From NCBI RefSeq assembly GCF_003331055.1, contig NZ_PUQD01000026.1:1-64000 (forward strand): a stretch of 64,000 nucleotides of DNA. The letters are read 5' to 3'. The translations under genes and the position numbers were made by a program. The stretch is from Pseudomonas sp. AFG_SD02_1510_Pfu_092. Lineage in GTDB: Bacteria > Pseudomonadota > Gammaproteobacteria > Pseudomonadales > Pseudomonadaceae. Below, one piece after another: positions 34,532 to 45,778 of this stretch (its first letter is position 1; the number at the start of each line of letters is the position of its first letter). The notes beneath the pieces are model-generated. The model made no database searches and was not told where the DNA came from. It was given only the letters and a program-made list of their open reading frames with translations.

Positions 34532-34561
34532 AGGGCAGAAGCTTTGCGAAGAACGCCTGTA

Positions 34562-34777
34562 TTAGTACAGGCGAACGGCGCGGCGCTGTTCGCGCTGAAC
34601 TTTCTTGGCGTGACGCTTAACAGCAGCAGCTGCTTTGCGCTTACGCTCGGCGGTCGGCTTCTCGTAAAACTCGCGGCTACGAACTTCAGCCAGTACACCG
34701 GCTTTTTCGCAGGAGCGCTTGAAACGACGCAGAGCTACGTCGAAGGGTTCGTTCTCTTTAACTTTGACGGCTGGCAT
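34562..34777 (-). CDS. rpsU: 30S ribosomal protein S21
   Basis: A 71-aa, very basic protein with the S21 signature ([26 protein letters not shown] and [20 protein letters not shown]). Standard length. It starts the rpsU-dnaG-rpoD operon and is divergent from tsaD, which shares the 34778-34981 promoter region. Confidence 0.98.
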   Translation of the reverse strand: MPAVKVKENEPFDVALRRFKRSCEKAGVLAEVRSREFYEKPTAERKRKAAAAVKRHAKKVQREQRRAVRLY

Positions 34778-34981
34778 CCAGGGCTACCTTAATTCATTAC
34801 CGGGGTAGACGTGCTCCTGGCAAAACAAAGGTGTGCTGGAGAACGTCGGTTTTCAAGGGTTGCGGATGTTAACCCTTAGCAAGCCGGAATGCAAAGCCTC
34901 TGATCGAAAACCGCTGGTCGGTATCCGACATGGGGACTATCATGCGCGGCTTCGAATTCAGCCCCCACAAGGGACGAGCCC

Positions 34982-36007
34982 ATGCTAGTACTGGGATTGG
35001 AAACATCCTGCGACGAAACTGGCGTCGCATTATACGACAGCGAGCGCGGTCTGTTGGCCGACGCGCTGTTCAGCCAGATCGACCTGCACCGCGTGTTCGG
35101 CGGTGTGGTGCCCGAGCTTGCCTCGCGTGACCATGTCAAGCGCATGCTGCCGCTCATCCGCCAGGTGCTCGACGAGGCCGGCTGCGTCGCCACCGAGATC
35201 GACGCCATCGCCTACACCGCAGGCCCGGGCCTGGTCGGTGCCTTGCTGGTGGGTGCCTCCTGCGCCCAGGCGCTGGCCTTCGCGTGGGACATCCCGGCGA
35301 TTGGCGTGCACCACATGGAAGGCCACCTTCTGGCCCCCATGCTGGAAGAAAACCCGCCCGAGTTTCCGTTCGTCGCTTTGTTGGTTTCCGGCGGCCATAC
35401 CCAGCTGGTGCGGGTCGATGGCATCGGCCACTACGAGTTGCTGGGTGAAAGCCTGGACGACGCCGCCGGCGAAGCGTTCGACAAGACCGCCAAGCTGATC
35501 GGCCTGAACTACCCCGGTGGCCCGGAAATCGCCCGCCTGGCCGAGCGCGGCGTGCCTGGCCGCTTCGTGTTCCCGCGGCCGATGACCGACCGTCCGGGCC
35601 TGGAGTTCAGCTTCAGTGGCCTGAAAACCTTTGCCTTGAACACCTGGCAGCAGTGCCGCGATGCCGGCGACGACAGTGAGCAAACCCGTTGCGACCTGTC
35701 TCTGGCATTCCAGCAGGCGGTGGTGGAGACTTTGACCATCAAGTGCAAGCGGGCGCTGAAGCAGACCGGCCTCAAGCGCCTGGTCATCGCCGGTGGCGTC
35801 AGCGCCAACAAGGCCCTGCGCGCCTCGCTCGAGGACATGCTCGGCAGTATCAAGGGCAACGTTTACTACGCACGCCCGCAATTCTGCACCGACAATGGCG
35901 CGATGATCGCCTACGCTGGCTGCCAGCGGTTGCTGGCCGGGCAGCAGCAGGACCTGGCGATCAGCGTGCAGGCACGCTGGCCGATGGAGCAGCTGCCGCC
36001 AGTGTGA
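34982..36007 (+). CDS. tsaD: tRNA N6-threonylcarbamoyladenosine transferase TsaD
   Basis: A 341-aa ASKHA-fold protein. The metal-binding HHMEGH is at 110-115 with His111 and His115, [13 protein letters not shown] at the N-terminus is the family start, and the ATP-binding GGHTQLV and late [10 protein letters not shown] motifs are present. With TsaB and TsaE it places the t6A modification at A37 of ANN-decoding tRNAs, which includes tRNAs with a CAU anticodon. It is divergent from rpsU and convergent with plsY. Confidence 0.97.
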   Translation: MLVLGLETSCDETGVALYDSERGLLADALFSQIDLHRVFGGVVPELASRDHVKRMLPLIRQVLDEAGCVATEIDAIAYTAGPGLVGALLVGASCAQALAFAWDIPAIGVHHMEGHLLAPMLEENPPEFPFVALLVSGGHTQLVRVDGIGHYELLGESLDDAAGEAFDKTAKLIGLNYPGGPEIARLAERGVPGRFVFPRPMTDRPGLEFSFSGLKTFALNTWQQCRDAGDDSEQTRCDLSLAFQQAVVETLTIKCKRALKQTGLKRLVIAGGVSANKALRASLEDMLGSIKGNVYYARPQFCTDNGAMIAYAGCQRLLAGQQQDLAISVQARWPMEQLPPV

Positions 36008-36022
36008 ATGCCGCCGGGCGGG

Positions 36023-36592
36023 TCAGAAGTGCCGTTCGCGCCCGGCAAACAGATCGCGCAGGTTGCTGCGGTGGCGCCACACGATCATCACCGTCAGCAC
36101 GCTGATCGGCAGCAGCGCCTCGGGCTCGCGCCAGGCCAGCAATGGCAAGGTCAGTGGCGTGGCGATCAACGCGGCCAGCGAACTGGTGCGGGTGAGGTAG
36201 AAGGTCAGCAGCCAGGCGCCGATGGCCAGCAGCGCGGCCGGGAAATACAGGCCCATGAGCATGCCGGCAGCCGTCGCCACGCCCTTGCCGCCACGGAAGC
36301 AGAAGTACAGCGGGAACAGGTGGCCCAGCACCGCGCATACGCCCACCCAGGCTTGCGCGTGCAGGTCCAGCCCGGCAAGGCGGGCGAGCAATACCGGCAA
36401 CAGGCCCTTGCACAGGTCGCCAAGCAGGGTCAGGATCGCCAGTTTGCGGCCTGCCAGGCGTAGCATGTTGGTCGCGCCGGCATTGCCTGAGCCGCTGGAA
36501 CGCGGGTCCGGGCTGCCCGAAAGGCGGCTGAGGACAATGGCGAAGGACAGCGAGCCGAGCAGGTAGGCGAGCAACGCCAGTAACCAAAACAT
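36023..36592 (-). CDS. plsY: Acyl-phosphate:glycerol-3-phosphate acyltransferase PlsY
   Basis: A 189-aa integral membrane enzyme with about five transmembrane helices, starting [23 protein letters not shown]. Loop motifs of the family are present: [12 protein letters not shown] (phosphate binding), KG in [10 protein letters not shown], and a central conserved loop. It makes lysophosphatidic acid from acyl-phosphate and G3P. It is divergent from folB. Confidence 0.95.
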   Translation of the reverse strand: MFWLLALLAYLLGSLSFAIVLSRLSGSPDPRSSGSGNAGATNMLRLAGRKLAILTLLGDLCKGLLPVLLARLAGLDLHAQAWVGVCAVLGHLFPLYFCFRGGKGVATAAGMLMGLYFPAALLAIGAWLLTFYLTRTSSLAALIATPLTLPLLAWREPEALLPISVLTVMIVWRHRSNLRDLFAGRERHF

Positions 36593-36666
36593 GCTAACTA
36601 TTCCGGGCGAGGACGCCCTGATTCTAACGGCGCCAGTCGCCCTTGTCGTGCTGTGGAGAGAAGTGC

Positions 36667-37023
36667 TTGGACAGAGTGTTCATCGAAGGCCTGGAAGTCG
36701 ATACCGTGATCGGTGCTTATGACTGGGAGCGGGATATTCGCCAGTGCTTGCGCCTGGACCTGAGCTTCGCCTGGGACAACCGCCCGGCGGCGGCCGGTGA
36801 CGACCTGAACCTGGCACTGGACTATGCCAGCGTGTCCGCGCGCATCCAGGCGTTCGCCGAACAGGCCCGTTTCGAGCTGGTGGAAACCTTCGCCGAGCGC
36901 CTGGTGGCGACGTTGATGGAAGAGTTCCACATCCCGTGGGTGCGGTTGAAGCTGACCAAGCCAGGTGCGGTGCCGGCGGCCCGTGGTGGTGTTGGCGTGG
37001 AGATCGAGCGCGGATGTCTTTGA
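36667..37023 (+). CDS. folB: Dihydroneopterin aldolase
   Basis: A 118-aa protein. The start is the TTG at 36667, which gives [16 protein letters not shown] and has GGAG 8 bp upstream; no ATG fits. The conserved GAYDWER and the C-terminal KLTKPGAV with the catalytic Lys are present. It catalyses conversion of dihydroneopterin in folate synthesis and overlaps folK by 10 bp, so the two are translationally coupled. Confidence 0.92.
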   Translation: MDRVFIEGLEVDTVIGAYDWERDIRQCLRLDLSFAWDNRPAAAGDDLNLALDYASVSARIQAFAEQARFELVETFAERLVATLMEEFHIPWVRLKLTKPGAVPAARGGVGVEIERGCL

Positions 37024-37523
37024 GCACGGTTTACCTGGGCCTTGGCAGCAACATCGACCGTGAGGTGCACCTGTGCGCCGGGCTCGATGCGTTGGCCGCC
37101 ATCCTCACCGACATGCGCTGTTCGCCGGCGTTCGAAAGCCAGGCAGTGGGGATCAAGAGCGGGCCGTTCATCAACTTCGTGGTGACCGGGCAGACTGCCT
37201 TGCCGTTGATCGAGCTGGATCGCCGGCTGAAGTTCATCGAAGCCGATAACGGCCGCTATGCACCGGACCGCAAAGGCTTGCCGCTGGATATCGATGTGCT
37301 GATGTATGACGACCTGCATGGCACGTTCGACGGGCTGGTGCTGCCCCGTGCCGAGATCCTGAAGAACGCGTTCGTGCTGTGGCCGCTGTCGCTGCTGGCG
37401 CCGGATCTGCTGCATCCGGGGGCGGGGAAGCGCATGGCGCAGTTGTGGCGGGAGGCGCGGATCGACCAGGTGTTGGCGCCGGTTGCCTTTGAATGGCGTG
37501 GGTTGCAGCTGACTCCGGCTTGA
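37014..37523 (+). CDS. folK: 2-amino-4-hydroxy-6-hydroxymethyldihydropteridine pyrophosphokinase (HPPK)
   Basis: A 169-aa HPPK from the ATG at 37014. The N-terminal VYLGLGSNIDRE and the metal-binding PLDIDVLMYDD are visible, with LPRAEILKNAFVLWPL later. The motif order fits HPPK although the sequence is of the divergent type that lies beside folB. Next step after FolB in folate synthesis. Confidence 0.9.
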   Translation: MSLSTVYLGLGSNIDREVHLCAGLDALAAILTDMRCSPAFESQAVGIKSGPFINFVVTGQTALPLIELDRRLKFIEADNGRYAPDRKGLPLDIDVLMYDDLHGTFDGLVLPRAEILKNAFVLWPLSLLAPDLLHPGAGKRMAQLWREARIDQVLAPVAFEWRGLQLTPA

Positions 37524-37531
37524 CCTGTACT

Positions 37532-37625
37532 GGCCCCTTCGCGGCTGAAGCCGCTCCCACAGGTGCTATGCAGCTTTCACGGCTCACACGGTCCCTGTGG
37601 GAGCGGCTTTAGCCGCGAAAGGGCC
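37532..37625. repeat. REP element pair between folK and cca
   Basis: Inverted REP cores (TTCGCGGCTGAAGCCGCTCCCACAGG at the left and CCTGTGGGAGCGGCTTTAGCCGCGAA at the right, given in halves) flank a 30-base centre; it sits between convergent genes. Confidence 0.85.
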
Positions 37626-37626
37626 C

Positions 37627-38739
37627 TTATGTCGAACTGCGCTGGTAAGCCTCAAGCATTTTCAACCGCTCGGCTTTGAGCGCTTGACCCAAGGCTTGGC
37701 CAGTCAGCCCGGCCTGCACCAACGGCTTCACATCCACCGCCCGCGCCTGCACCGCTGCTCCGCGCAGGTAATCGGCCTGTGGATAACTCGCTTTGCCCTG
37801 GCCCAGGGCAGCCATTTCGCAAGCGCTCAGGAAGTCCTCGAAGCGCTGCGGTCGCCGATACACATCGAATTTCTGCAGCATCTCCAGCAGCGCCGTAGCA
37901 GGCAGCTCCAGCGCCTGGTTGCCTTGCGCCAGGCACTCGGCAGTCAGCAAGGCCAGCTCCTGGCAGTCGCGCGGTGCCTTGAGGCGTTGATTGATGGCCT
38001 TGATCGCGGTGGGTGCCAGCGTTTGCAACAGGCAGGCCCAGCGCACATGCAGCGGCTGCCCGTGGGTTGCCGCCTGTTCCAGTGCGGCCAGGGCATGGGG
38101 CCCGTCATTCAGCTCGGGTAGCAGCGCTTGCAGGGCATCGCAGGCACGCAGCACCTGGAAGAACACCTGCGGCTGATCCTCCATCAGCGCCCGCTCGATT
38201 TCCTTCCAGCTACGCTCGGCGGTCAGTGCCTGCAGTTCGCCGGAAGCGCTGATCTGACGCATCAGCTCCAGCGTCTCATCGGCAACCCGGAAACCCAGCG
38301 GCGCATATCGCGCAGCAAAACGGGCAACGCGCAACACCCGCAAGGGATCTTCGGCGAATGCCGGGGAAACGTGGCGTAGCAGGCGCTGGTCGAGATCGGC
38401 CTTGCCATGGTAAGGGTCGTATAGCGTACCCGCTTCATCCTCGGCCATGGCGTTGATGGTCAGGTCACGGCGGATCAGGTCTTCTTCCAGGGTGACGTCG
38501 GGGCTGGCGTGGAAGGTGAAGCCGCCATAGCCGCGCCCGCTCTTGCGCTCGGTGCGCGCAAGGGCGTACTCCTCGCCGGTCTGCGGGTGCAGAAACACCG
38601 GGAAATCAGCGCCGACCGGGCGAAAGCCCTTGGCGTGCATTTCTTCGACGGTGGCGCCGACCACCAGCCAGTCGATATCGCTGACAGGGCGGCCGAGCAG
38701 GCGGTCGCGCACGGCGCCGCCGACTTTGTAGATGTGCAT
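37627..38739 (-). CDS. cca: CCA tRNA nucleotidyltransferase
   Basis: A 370-aa class II nucleotidyltransferase. [12 protein letters not shown] and the catalytic DIDWLVVG (two aspartates) open the protein; [10 protein letters not shown] and the ED/RR nucleotide-specific motifs ([16 protein letters not shown]) follow. No C-terminal HD phosphohydrolase domain is present, so it is shorter than E. coli Cca. It repairs or adds the 3' CCA of tRNAs. Confidence 0.94.
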   Translation of the reverse strand: MHIYKVGGAVRDRLLGRPVSDIDWLVVGATVEEMHAKGFRPVGADFPVFLHPQTGEEYALARTERKSGRGYGGFTFHASPDVTLEEDLIRRDLTINAMAEDEAGTLYDPYHGKADLDQRLLRHVSPAFAEDPLRVLRVARFAARYAPLGFRVADETLELMRQISASGELQALTAERSWKEIERALMEDQPQVFFQVLRACDALQALLPELNDGPHALAALEQAATHGQPLHVRWACLLQTLAPTAIKAINQRLKAPRDCQELALLTAECLAQGNQALELPATALLEMLQKFDVYRRPQRFEDFLSACEMAALGQGKASYPQADYLRGAAVQARAVDVKPLVQAGLTGQALGQALKAERLKMLEAYQRSST

Positions 38740-38794
38740 GTGCAGCTCTCCATAACTGCCGACAGGATAACCCGTCGGCAGCCATGGCGTTGCA

Positions 38795-40363
38795 CTAGAG
38801 GTGGTGGATGACGGCCAGGTCCATGCGGCCGTAGTCGGCGCTTTCGCCGTGCTCGCCGCGCGGTGGCATATGGTGGGTTTTCATCACTTGCTCGCCTTGC
38901 ACGGTCTCCAGGTGAATGTCGAAGCCCCACAGGCGGTGCAGGTGCTTGAGCACTTCATCGGTCGAATCACCCAGCGGTTTGCGGTTGTGCTGCTGGTGAC
39001 GCAGGGTCAGCGAACGGTCGCCACGGCGGTCGACACTCCAGATCTGCACGTTCGGTTCGCGGTTGCCCAGGTTGTACTGTGCGGCCAGCAGCTCGCGAAT
39101 GGTGCGGTAACCGGCCTCGTCGTGGATCGCAGGTACGTACAGGTCATCGCGCTGGTCGTCATCGAGGATGCTGAACAGCTTGAGGTCGCGCATCACCTTG
39201 GGCGACAGGTACTGCAGGATGAAGCTTTCGTCCTTGAAGCTGCTCATGGCGAACTTGATGGTAGAAAGCCAGTCACTGCCGGCAATGTCGGGGAACCAGT
39301 GGCGATCTTCCTCGGTCGGGTTTTCGCACATGCGGCGGATGTCGGTGTACATTGCAAAGCCGAGCGCGTAGGGGTTGATGCCGTTGTAGTAGGGGCTGTC
39401 GAAGCCAGGCTGGAACACCACGCTGGTATGCGACTGCAGAAACTCCATCATGAAGCCTTCGGTGATCAGGCCCTCGTCATACAGGTCGTTCATCAGCGTG
39501 TAATGCCAGAAGGTCGCCCAGCCTTCGTTCATCACCTGGGTTTGCCGCTGCGGGTAGAAATACTGCGCGATCTTGCGCACGATGCGCACCACTTCACGCT
39601 GCCACGGCTCCAGCAGCGGTGCGTTCTTCTCGATGAAATACAGGATGTTTTCCTGCGGTTCGGCGGGGAAACGCCCCTCATCGCGGTCATTGCCCTTGTC
39701 GGCACCTTTCGGAATGGTGCGCCACAGGTCGTTGATCTGCCGTTGCAGGTGCTCTTCGCGCTCCTTCTGCCGCCGCCGTTCCTCTTCGGCAGAAATCGGA
39801 TAAGGCCGCTTGTAGCGGTCGACGCCGTAGTTCATCAGGGCATGGCAGGAATCGATCAGGTCTTCCACGGCATCGATGCCATGGCGCTCCTCGCATTGGG
39901 CGATGTACTGCTTGGCGAACACCAGGTAGTCGATGATCGAACTGGCGTCGGTCCAGGTGCGGAACAGGTAGTTGCCCTTGAAGAAGCTGTTGTGGCCGTA
40001 GCAGGCATGGGCGATCACCAGCGCCTGCATGCACATGGTGTTTTCTTCCATCAGGTAGGCGATGCACGGGTCGGAGTTGATCACGATCTCGTAGGCCAGG
40101 CCCATCTGGCCACGGCTGTACGATTTTTCCGTACTCAGGAACTGCTTGCCATAGGACCAGTGGTGGTAGCCCAGCGGCATGCCGACCGAGGCGTAGGCGT
40201 CCATCATCTGCTCGGCGGTGATGACTTCGATCTGGTTGGGGTAGGTGTCCAGGGCGTAACGCTCGGCCAGGCGGCCGATTTCCCGGTCGTAGGTCTGGAT
40301 CAGTTCGAACGTCCACTCGGACCCGGTGGAAATGGGTTGGCGTCTCTGTGCTCTGGCGGTCAT
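38795..40363 (-). CDS. SpoVR family protein (YcgB-like)
   Basis: A 522-aa protein of the SpoVR family. Conserved stretches include [32 protein letters not shown] and EGWATFWHY, with many His residues that suggest metal binding. Biochemical function is unknown. Its start overlaps the stop of the DUF444 gene by 4 bp (ATGA), and prkA lies upstream: the three make the conserved yeaG-yeaH-ycgB stress operon. Confidence 0.92.
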   Translation of the reverse strand: MTARAQRRQPISTGSEWTFELIQTYDREIGRLAERYALDTYPNQIEVITAEQMMDAYASVGMPLGYHHWSYGKQFLSTEKSYSRGQMGLAYEIVINSDPCIAYLMEENTMCMQALVIAHACYGHNSFFKGNYLFRTWTDASSIIDYLVFAKQYIAQCEERHGIDAVEDLIDSCHALMNYGVDRYKRPYPISAEEERRRQKEREEHLQRQINDLWRTIPKGADKGNDRDEGRFPAEPQENILYFIEKNAPLLEPWQREVVRIVRKIAQYFYPQRQTQVMNEGWATFWHYTLMNDLYDEGLITEGFMMEFLQSHTSVVFQPGFDSPYYNGINPYALGFAMYTDIRRMCENPTEEDRHWFPDIAGSDWLSTIKFAMSSFKDESFILQYLSPKVMRDLKLFSILDDDQRDDLYVPAIHDEAGYRTIRELLAAQYNLGNREPNVQIWSVDRRGDRSLTLRHQQHNRKPLGDSTDEVLKHLHRLWGFDIHLETVQGEQVMKTHHMPPRGEHGESADYGRMDLAVIHHL

Positions 40364-41631
40364 GTGGCTAACCTGCGCTGGAAGAGTTCACGGAAGACCG
40401 GGTAGATGTCGCCGGCCGATACCAGCTGCTGCTGGGCGAACGTGTCGGGGAAGGCTTCGCCGATACGCTCGTATTCGTACCACAGCGCCTGGTGTTCACG
40501 CGGGGTGATCTCGACGTAAGTGTAGTACTGCACATGCGGCATGATCTGCTTGGCCAGGATGTCACGGCAGATCGGCGAGTCGTCGTTCCAGTTGTCGCCG
40601 TCGGAGGCCTGCGCAGCGTAGATGTTCCAGTCGCTGGCCGGGTAGCGTTCGGCCATGATTTCCTGCATCAGCTTGAGCGCGCTGGAAACGATGGTGCCGC
40701 CGGTTTCCCGCGAGTAGAAGAATTCTTCCTCGTCGACTTCACGGGCGCTGGTGTGGTGGCGGATGAACACCACTTCGATGCGGTCGTAATTACGCTTGAG
40801 GAACAGGTACAGCAGAATGAAGAAGCGTTTGGCGATGTCCTTGGTGGCCTGGGTCATCGAGCCGGACACGTCCATCAGGCAGAACATCACCGCCTTGGAG
40901 CTGGGGTTGGGTTGCTTGACCAGCAGGTTGTACTTGAGGTCGAAGGTGTCGAGGAAGGGCAGGCGGTTGATGCGCGCCTTCAGGCGGTCGATTTCCTGTT
41001 CGACTTCCTGGATGTCGCTGAAGTTGTCGGGCTCTTCGACCTTCAGGCGGGCCAGTTCCTTCTGCGCTTCGCGCAACAGTGCGCGGCTGCTGCCGGTCAG
41101 GGCGATACGTCGGGCATGCGCCGAGCGCAGGGTGCGGACGATGTTGATGCGTGACGGGTTGCCTTCGTTGGCGATACCGGCGCGTACGGTCTTGAAGGTG
41201 TCGGCCCCGGTCAGATGACGTTTGACCAGGTTGGGCAGTTCGAGGTCTTCGAACATGAACTCGAGGAATTCTTCCTGGGTGATCTGGAAGACGAAGTCGT
41301 CCATGCCCTCGCCGGAGTTGCCGGCTTTGCCACGGCCGCTGCCGCCGCCGCCACCTTGCGGCCTGGGGATGTGCTCGCCGGCGGTGAATTCCTTGTTGCC
41401 CGGGTGCACGATGGTCTGCTTGCCGCCGCGGCCATGGTGCAGCACCGGTTCGTCGATGTCGCGCCCGGGAATGCTGATTTGCTCGCCATGTTCCATGTCC
41501 ATGATGGAGCGGCGGCTCACCGCCTCTTCGACGGCTTTCTTGATGTGTTCGCGGTACCGCCGCAGGAAGCGCTGGCGGTTGACCGTGCTCTTGTTCTTGC
41601 CGTTCAGGCGTCGGTCTATAACGTAGCTCAT
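40360..41631 (-). CDS. DUF444 (YeaH) family protein, von Willebrand A-like
   Basis: A 423-aa protein from the ATG at 41631, preceded by GGAGGG. The N-terminal half is basic ([27 protein letters not shown]) with a Gly/Arg-rich linker, and the C-terminal half contains a VWA-type metal site ([15 protein letters not shown], DxSxS). Function unknown; works with PrkA and SpoVR in nitrogen or stationary-phase stress in enterics. Confidence 0.92.
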   Translation of the reverse strand: MSYVIDRRLNGKNKSTVNRQRFLRRYREHIKKAVEEAVSRRSIMDMEHGEQISIPGRDIDEPVLHHGRGGKQTIVHPGNKEFTAGEHIPRPQGGGGGSGRGKAGNSGEGMDDFVFQITQEEFLEFMFEDLELPNLVKRHLTGADTFKTVRAGIANEGNPSRINIVRTLRSAHARRIALTGSSRALLREAQKELARLKVEEPDNFSDIQEVEQEIDRLKARINRLPFLDTFDLKYNLLVKQPNPSSKAVMFCLMDVSGSMTQATKDIAKRFFILLYLFLKRNYDRIEVVFIRHHTSAREVDEEEFFYSRETGGTIVSSALKLMQEIMAERYPASDWNIYAAQASDGDNWNDDSPICRDILAKQIMPHVQYYTYVEITPREHQALWYEYERIGEAFPDTFAQQQLVSAGDIYPVFRELFQRRLAT

Positions 41632-41639
41632 GGTCCCTC

Positions 41640-41772
41640 CGGTAGCTGGGAGCAGCTGCAAGCCACAAGCTTCAGGCTGCCAGAAACAGCAGCCACCGCG
41701 GCTGCAGGCCAGCGTGCCGGGCTTGCGCCCGGCGCCGGACAGCGTGCAGCTTGCGGCCTGTAGCTTGCCGCC
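41640..41772. repeat. Palindromic intergenic repeat between prkA and yeaH-type genes
   Basis: GCAGCTGCAAGCCACAAGCTT at the left and AGCTTGCGGCCTGTAGCTTGC at the right are partly inverted copies of an AGCTTG(C/T)GGC motif (shown shortened), around GGGCTTGCGCCCGG. This type of repeat is familiar from Pseudomonas gaps. Confidence 0.4.
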
Positions 41773-43695
41773 TTATTGCGATTTCCTGACCCGCAGGTAC
41801 CATTCCGACAGCAGACGAACCTGTTTGTCGGTGTAGCCACGCTCCACCATCCGCGTGACGAAGTCGTTGTGTTTCTGTTGGTCCTCCTTGCTGGCCTTGG
41901 CGTTGAAGCTGATGACCGGCAGCAGGTCTTCGGTGTTGGAGAACATTTTCTTCTCGATCACCACCCGCAGCTTTTCGTAGCTCAGCCAGCTCGGGTTCTT
42001 GCCATTGTTGTTGGCGCGCGCACGCAGCACGAAGTTGACGATTTCGTTGCGGAAATCTTTCGGGTTGCTGATGCCCGCCGGCTTCTCGATCTTCTCCAGT
42101 TCTTCGTTGAGGGCGATACGGTTGAGGATTTCGCCGGTTTCCGGGTCGCGGTATTCCTGGTCCTGGATCCAGAAGTCGGCGTACAGCACATAGCGGTCGA
42201 AGATGTTCTGGCCGTATTCGCTGTAGGACTCCAGGTAAGCGGTCTGAATTTCCTTGCCGATGAACTCGATGTAACGCGGGGCCAGGTATTCCTTCAGGTA
42301 GCGCAGGTAGCGCTCGCGCACTTCGGCAGGGAACTGCTCCTGCTCGATCTGCTGTTCCAGCACATACAGCAGGTGCACCGGGTTGGCCGCTACCTCATGC
42401 GGGTCGAAGTTGAACACCTTGGACAGGATCTTGAAGGCGAAGCGGGTCGACAAGCCGTTCATGCCTTCATCGACGCCAGCGGAATCGCGATACTCCTGAA
42501 TCGACTTGGCCTTCGGATCGGTGTCCTTGAGGTTTTCCCCGTCATATACCCGCATCTTCGAGTAGATGTTGGAGTTTTCCGGCTCCTTGAGCCGCGACAG
42601 CACGGTGAACTGGGCGAGCATCTTCAGCGTGTCTGGCGCGCAGTGGGCCTTGGCCAGGGAGCTGTTGATCAGCAGCTTGTCGTAGATCTTGATTTCGTCG
42701 CTGACGCGCAGGCAGTACGGCACCTTGACGATGTAGATCCGGTCGATGAACGCCTCGTTGTTCTTGTTGTTACGGAAGGTGTGCCACTCCGATTCGTTGG
42801 AGTGGGCCAGCAGAATCCCGGAGTAGGGGATGGCGCCCAGGCCTTCGGTACTGTTGTAGTTGCCTTCCTGGGTGGCGGTGAGCAACGGGTGCAGGACCTT
42901 GATCGGGGCCTTGAACATCTCGACGAATTCCATCAGGCCCTGGTTGGCCCGGCACAGCGCGCCCGAATAGCTGTAGGCATCGGCGTCGTTCTGCGGGAAT
43001 TCCTCGAGCTTGCGGATATCCACCTTGCCGACCAGGGCCGAAATGTCCTGGTTGTTCTCGTCGCCCGGTTCGGTTTTGGCGATGGCGATCTGGTTGAGGA
43101 TCGACGGGTACAGCTTCACCACCTTGAACTTGCTGATGTCGCCGCCGAATTCCTGCAGGCGCTTGGTGGCCCAGGGCGACATGATGGTGTTGAGGTAGCG
43201 CCGCGGGATGCCGAACTCTTCCTCGAGGATGGCGCCGTCTTCGGTGGCGTTGAACAGCCCCAGCGGCGACTCGAATACCGGAGAGCCCTTGATGGCGTAG
43301 AACGGTACCTTTTCCATCAGCTGCTTGAGTTTCTCGGCCAGCGACGATTTGCCGCCGCCCACCGGGCCCAGCAGGTAGAGGATCTGTTTCTTCTCTTCCA
43401 GGCCTTGGGCGGCGTGGCGGAAGTAGGACACGATCTGGTCGATGCACTCTTCCATGCCATGGAAGTCGGCAAACGCCGGATAGCGGCGGATAACCTTGTT
43501 GGAGAAGATGCGCGACAGCCTGGAGTTGGTAGAGGTGTCGATCAGCTCTGGCTCACCGATGGCCAGCAACAGCCGTTCGGCCGCCGATGCGTAGGCGCTG
43601 CGATCCTCTTTGCACAGCTCGAGGTACTCCTGCAGCGAGAGTTCTTCCTGGCGCGTAGACTCGAAACGTTGTTGGAAGTGGCTAAAAATACTCAT
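41773..43695 (-). CDS. PrkA family serine protein kinase
   Basis: A 640-aa protein. The N-terminal AAA-type domain has Walker A GPVGGGKS (110-117), and the C-terminal PrkA domain completes the family layout (YeaG in E. coli, standard length near 640). It is the first gene of the three-gene stress operon with the YeaH and SpoVR families. Whether it acts as kinase or AAA protease has been debated for the family. Confidence 0.93.
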   Translation of the reverse strand: MSIFSHFQQRFESTRQEELSLQEYLELCKEDRSAYASAAERLLLAIGEPELIDTSTNSRLSRIFSNKVIRRYPAFADFHGMEECIDQIVSYFRHAAQGLEEKKQILYLLGPVGGGKSSLAEKLKQLMEKVPFYAIKGSPVFESPLGLFNATEDGAILEEEFGIPRRYLNTIMSPWATKRLQEFGGDISKFKVVKLYPSILNQIAIAKTEPGDENNQDISALVGKVDIRKLEEFPQNDADAYSYSGALCRANQGLMEFVEMFKAPIKVLHPLLTATQEGNYNSTEGLGAIPYSGILLAHSNESEWHTFRNNKNNEAFIDRIYIVKVPYCLRVSDEIKIYDKLLINSSLAKAHCAPDTLKMLAQFTVLSRLKEPENSNIYSKMRVYDGENLKDTDPKAKSIQEYRDSAGVDEGMNGLSTRFAFKILSKVFNFDPHEVAANPVHLLYVLEQQIEQEQFPAEVRERYLRYLKEYLAPRYIEFIGKEIQTAYLESYSEYGQNIFDRYVLYADFWIQDQEYRDPETGEILNRIALNEELEKIEKPAGISNPKDFRNEIVNFVLRARANNNGKNPSWLSYEKLRVVIEKKMFSNTEDLLPVISFNAKASKEDQQKHNDFVTRMVERGYTDKQVRLLSEWYLRVRKSQ

Positions 43696-43978
43696 GACGT
43701 CACCTCGCTCGATACGTGGAGACGACGCCGGATCAGTCAGCTGATGCTGGCATGCAACCGGGTTTGCCGATTGCTGTATACCCCCCAGAACACCCTGTAA
43801 CGCTACCGATGACCCGCACGCCGGTGTACCGGCTCTCCCCTTTTTCTGGATGGCCTGCGCTTAAGAATAGTTGGTTATCCGCAAGGTCAAGGGCGAGGGG
43901 CGGAGAAGTTGCGAACGACCGTTCGTCAGATAAGCCGCGAGCCCGCACCGGGCGCGGGCTGCAGTAAAAATGAAAAAA

Positions 43979-44311
43979 TTATTCGGCAGTGCCCTGGGCG
44001 GTCTCGGCCGGGTAGGTGGCGCGCCACAGCTCAAAGCCGCCGTCCACGCTGTATACGTCCGAGAAGCCTTGGTTCACCAGATAGGCAGCGGCGCTCTGGC
44101 TGGAGTTGCCGTGGTAGCACACCACCAGGGTCGGGGCATCGAGGTCGGCATCGCGGATGAACTCGGCGACCGAATGGTTATCCAGATGCTTGGCGCCGGT
44201 GATATGGCCGGCGGCGAAAGCCTGGTGGTCGCGAATATCGACCACGACCGCACCGGGTTGCTTGCGAAGCTCCAAGGCCTGCTCGGGAGGGATGCGCTTG
44301 AATTCGCTCAT
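43979..44311 (-). CDS. glpE: Thiosulfate sulfurtransferase GlpE (rhodanese)
   Basis: A 110-aa single-domain rhodanese. The catalytic loop CYHGNSS starts at Cys65, preceded by [15 protein letters not shown]. It transfers sulfane sulfur from thiosulfate to cyanide or thiols. It lies 14 bp after apaH. Downstream a G/C hairpin (GCCCGCGCC-CGGTGCGGGC, 43935-43953 region) may end the transcript. The 43696-43978 gap otherwise holds the prkA upstream region. Confidence 0.9.
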   Translation of the reverse strand: MSEFKRIPPEQALELRKQPGAVVVDIRDHQAFAAGHITGAKHLDNHSVAEFIRDADLDAPTLVVCYHGNSSQSAAAYLVNQGFSDVYSVDGGFELWRATYPAETAQGTAE

Positions 44312-44325
44312 GGGGACTACTTCCT

Positions 44326-45192
44326 TCAGGTGTGGTCGTTGAGTGTAGTGGGTTGTGTAGGTGCGCGCAGGTTGCCGTCGTCGGCGCAGTCACAGTGGTG
44401 ATATTCGCCGCTGTCGACGTTGTACAGGGTCATGGCGCCGCCCCACACGCAGCCGGTGTCCAGGGCGATGATGCCGGGCTCATCGACCCGCCCCTGCAGG
44501 GCGGCCCAGTGGCCGAAGATGATCTTCACGTGGCGAGAGCGCCGGTCCTTGTGCGCGAACCAGGGCTTGTAGCCTCTGGGCGCGGTCTCCAGGCCCTCCT
44601 TGCTCTTGAGGTCGAGCTTGCCCTCGGCGGTGCAGAAGCGCATGCGTGTGAGGTAGTTGGTGATCACCCGCAGGCGTTCGACGCCGCCGAGGTTCTTGCT
44701 CCACTTGTTCGGTTCGTTGCCGTACATGCCATCCAGATACAGCTTCAGGCGGCCGTCGTCGCGTAGCACTTCCTCGACCTCGGCAGCCAGCGCCAGGGCT
44801 TTGCCCAGCGTCCACTGCGGCGGGATGCCGGCGTGCACCAGGGCAATGCCACGGGGTTCGTCGTAATGCAGCAGCTTCTGCTGGCGCAGCCAGTCGAGCA
44901 GCTGGTCGGCGTCCGGTGCTTCGATGATTTCGCGCAGGGTATCGCTTTTCTTCAGGCGTTCGACGTTGTGCCAGGCGGCCAGCAGGTGCAGGTCATGGTT
45001 GCCCAGCACGCACACCAGCGATTGGCGGATCGAATAAAGGAAGCGCAGGGTTTCCAGCGACTCGGGGCCGCGGTTGACCAGGTCGCCGACCAGCCACAGG
45101 CGGTCGACGGCAGGGTTGAAGCTGACCCGTTCGAGCAGGCACTTGAGTGGTTGCAGGCAGCCCTGCAGGTCCCCGACGGCGTAGGTAGCCAT
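44326..45192 (-). CDS. apaH: Bis(5'-nucleosyl)-tetraphosphatase, symmetrical
   Basis: A 288-aa metallophosphatase with GDLQGC (7-12), GDLVNRGP and GNHDLH motifs. It cleaves Ap4A into two ADP. The first base of its start codon overlaps the apaG stop, as in many gamma-proteobacteria. Confidence 0.96.
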   Translation of the reverse strand: MATYAVGDLQGCLQPLKCLLERVSFNPAVDRLWLVGDLVNRGPESLETLRFLYSIRQSLVCVLGNHDLHLLAAWHNVERLKKSDTLREIIEAPDADQLLDWLRQQKLLHYDEPRGIALVHAGIPPQWTLGKALALAAEVEEVLRDDGRLKLYLDGMYGNEPNKWSKNLGGVERLRVITNYLTRMRFCTAEGKLDLKSKEGLETAPRGYKPWFAHKDRRSRHVKIIFGHWAALQGRVDEPGIIALDTGCVWGGAMTLYNVDSGEYHHCDCADDGNLRAPTQPTTLNDHT

Positions 45193-45572
45193 CAGTGCAG
45201 CGCCCCGGGCACTGCCAGGCGGAAGGGGGCGATCTCGGCATCGAAGCGTTTGCCGTCTTCGGCGAACATCTGGTAGCTGCCCTGCATGGTGCCCACGCGG
45301 GTGCTGATGACGGCGCCACTGCTGTAGGTGTGGCTCTGGCCTGGGTCGATATTGGGCTGCTGGCCGACCACACCGGCTCCGCGCACCTCCTCGACCTCGC
45401 CGTCACCGTTGGTGATCAGCCAGTGGCGCGACAGCAGCTTGGCCTTGAGCGAGCCATTGTTCTGCACGGTAATGGTGTAGGCGAAAGCGAAACGACTGTT
45501 TTCGGGGTCGGATTGTTCTTTGAGGTAGCGGGTCACGACGCTGACGTCGATCTGATAGCGGGGGTCGGACAT
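45192..45572 (-). CDS. apaG: ApaG (CorD) protein
   Basis: A 126-aa immunoglobulin-like domain protein ([36 protein letters not shown] in segments; [20 protein letters not shown]). Family function is not clear; it is coupled with apaH. The ATG at 45572 agrees with the usual length. Confidence 0.95.
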
Positions 45573-45670
45573 GCAAGGGCCTTGGGCGAACTGACGCAGT
45601 AATGCAGTCTAGGCCATTGAGAGGGGGGAGGGCCAGCGGTGCAGGGCCTTGAGGCCTTTGTCGTCAGTGC

Positions 45671-45765
45671 TGGCCCCTTCGCGGGTAAACCCGCTCCCAC
45701 AGGGAACGCACAGAATTCAAGGGCTGTGCAATTCCTGTGGGAGCGGGTTTACCCGCGAAGAGGCC
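45671..45765. repeat. REP element pair between rsmA and apaG
   Basis: Inverted REP cores GCGGGTAAACCCGCTCCCAC and GTGGGAGCGGGTTTACCCGC around a 35-base centre, within an otherwise tightly packed operon. Confidence 0.87.
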
Positions 45766-45778
45766 GGTACCGGCTAAA

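Noticed and set aside
41776..43800. A 674-codon plus-strand frame over prkA
   Set aside because: Antisense shadow; no ribosome site or family.
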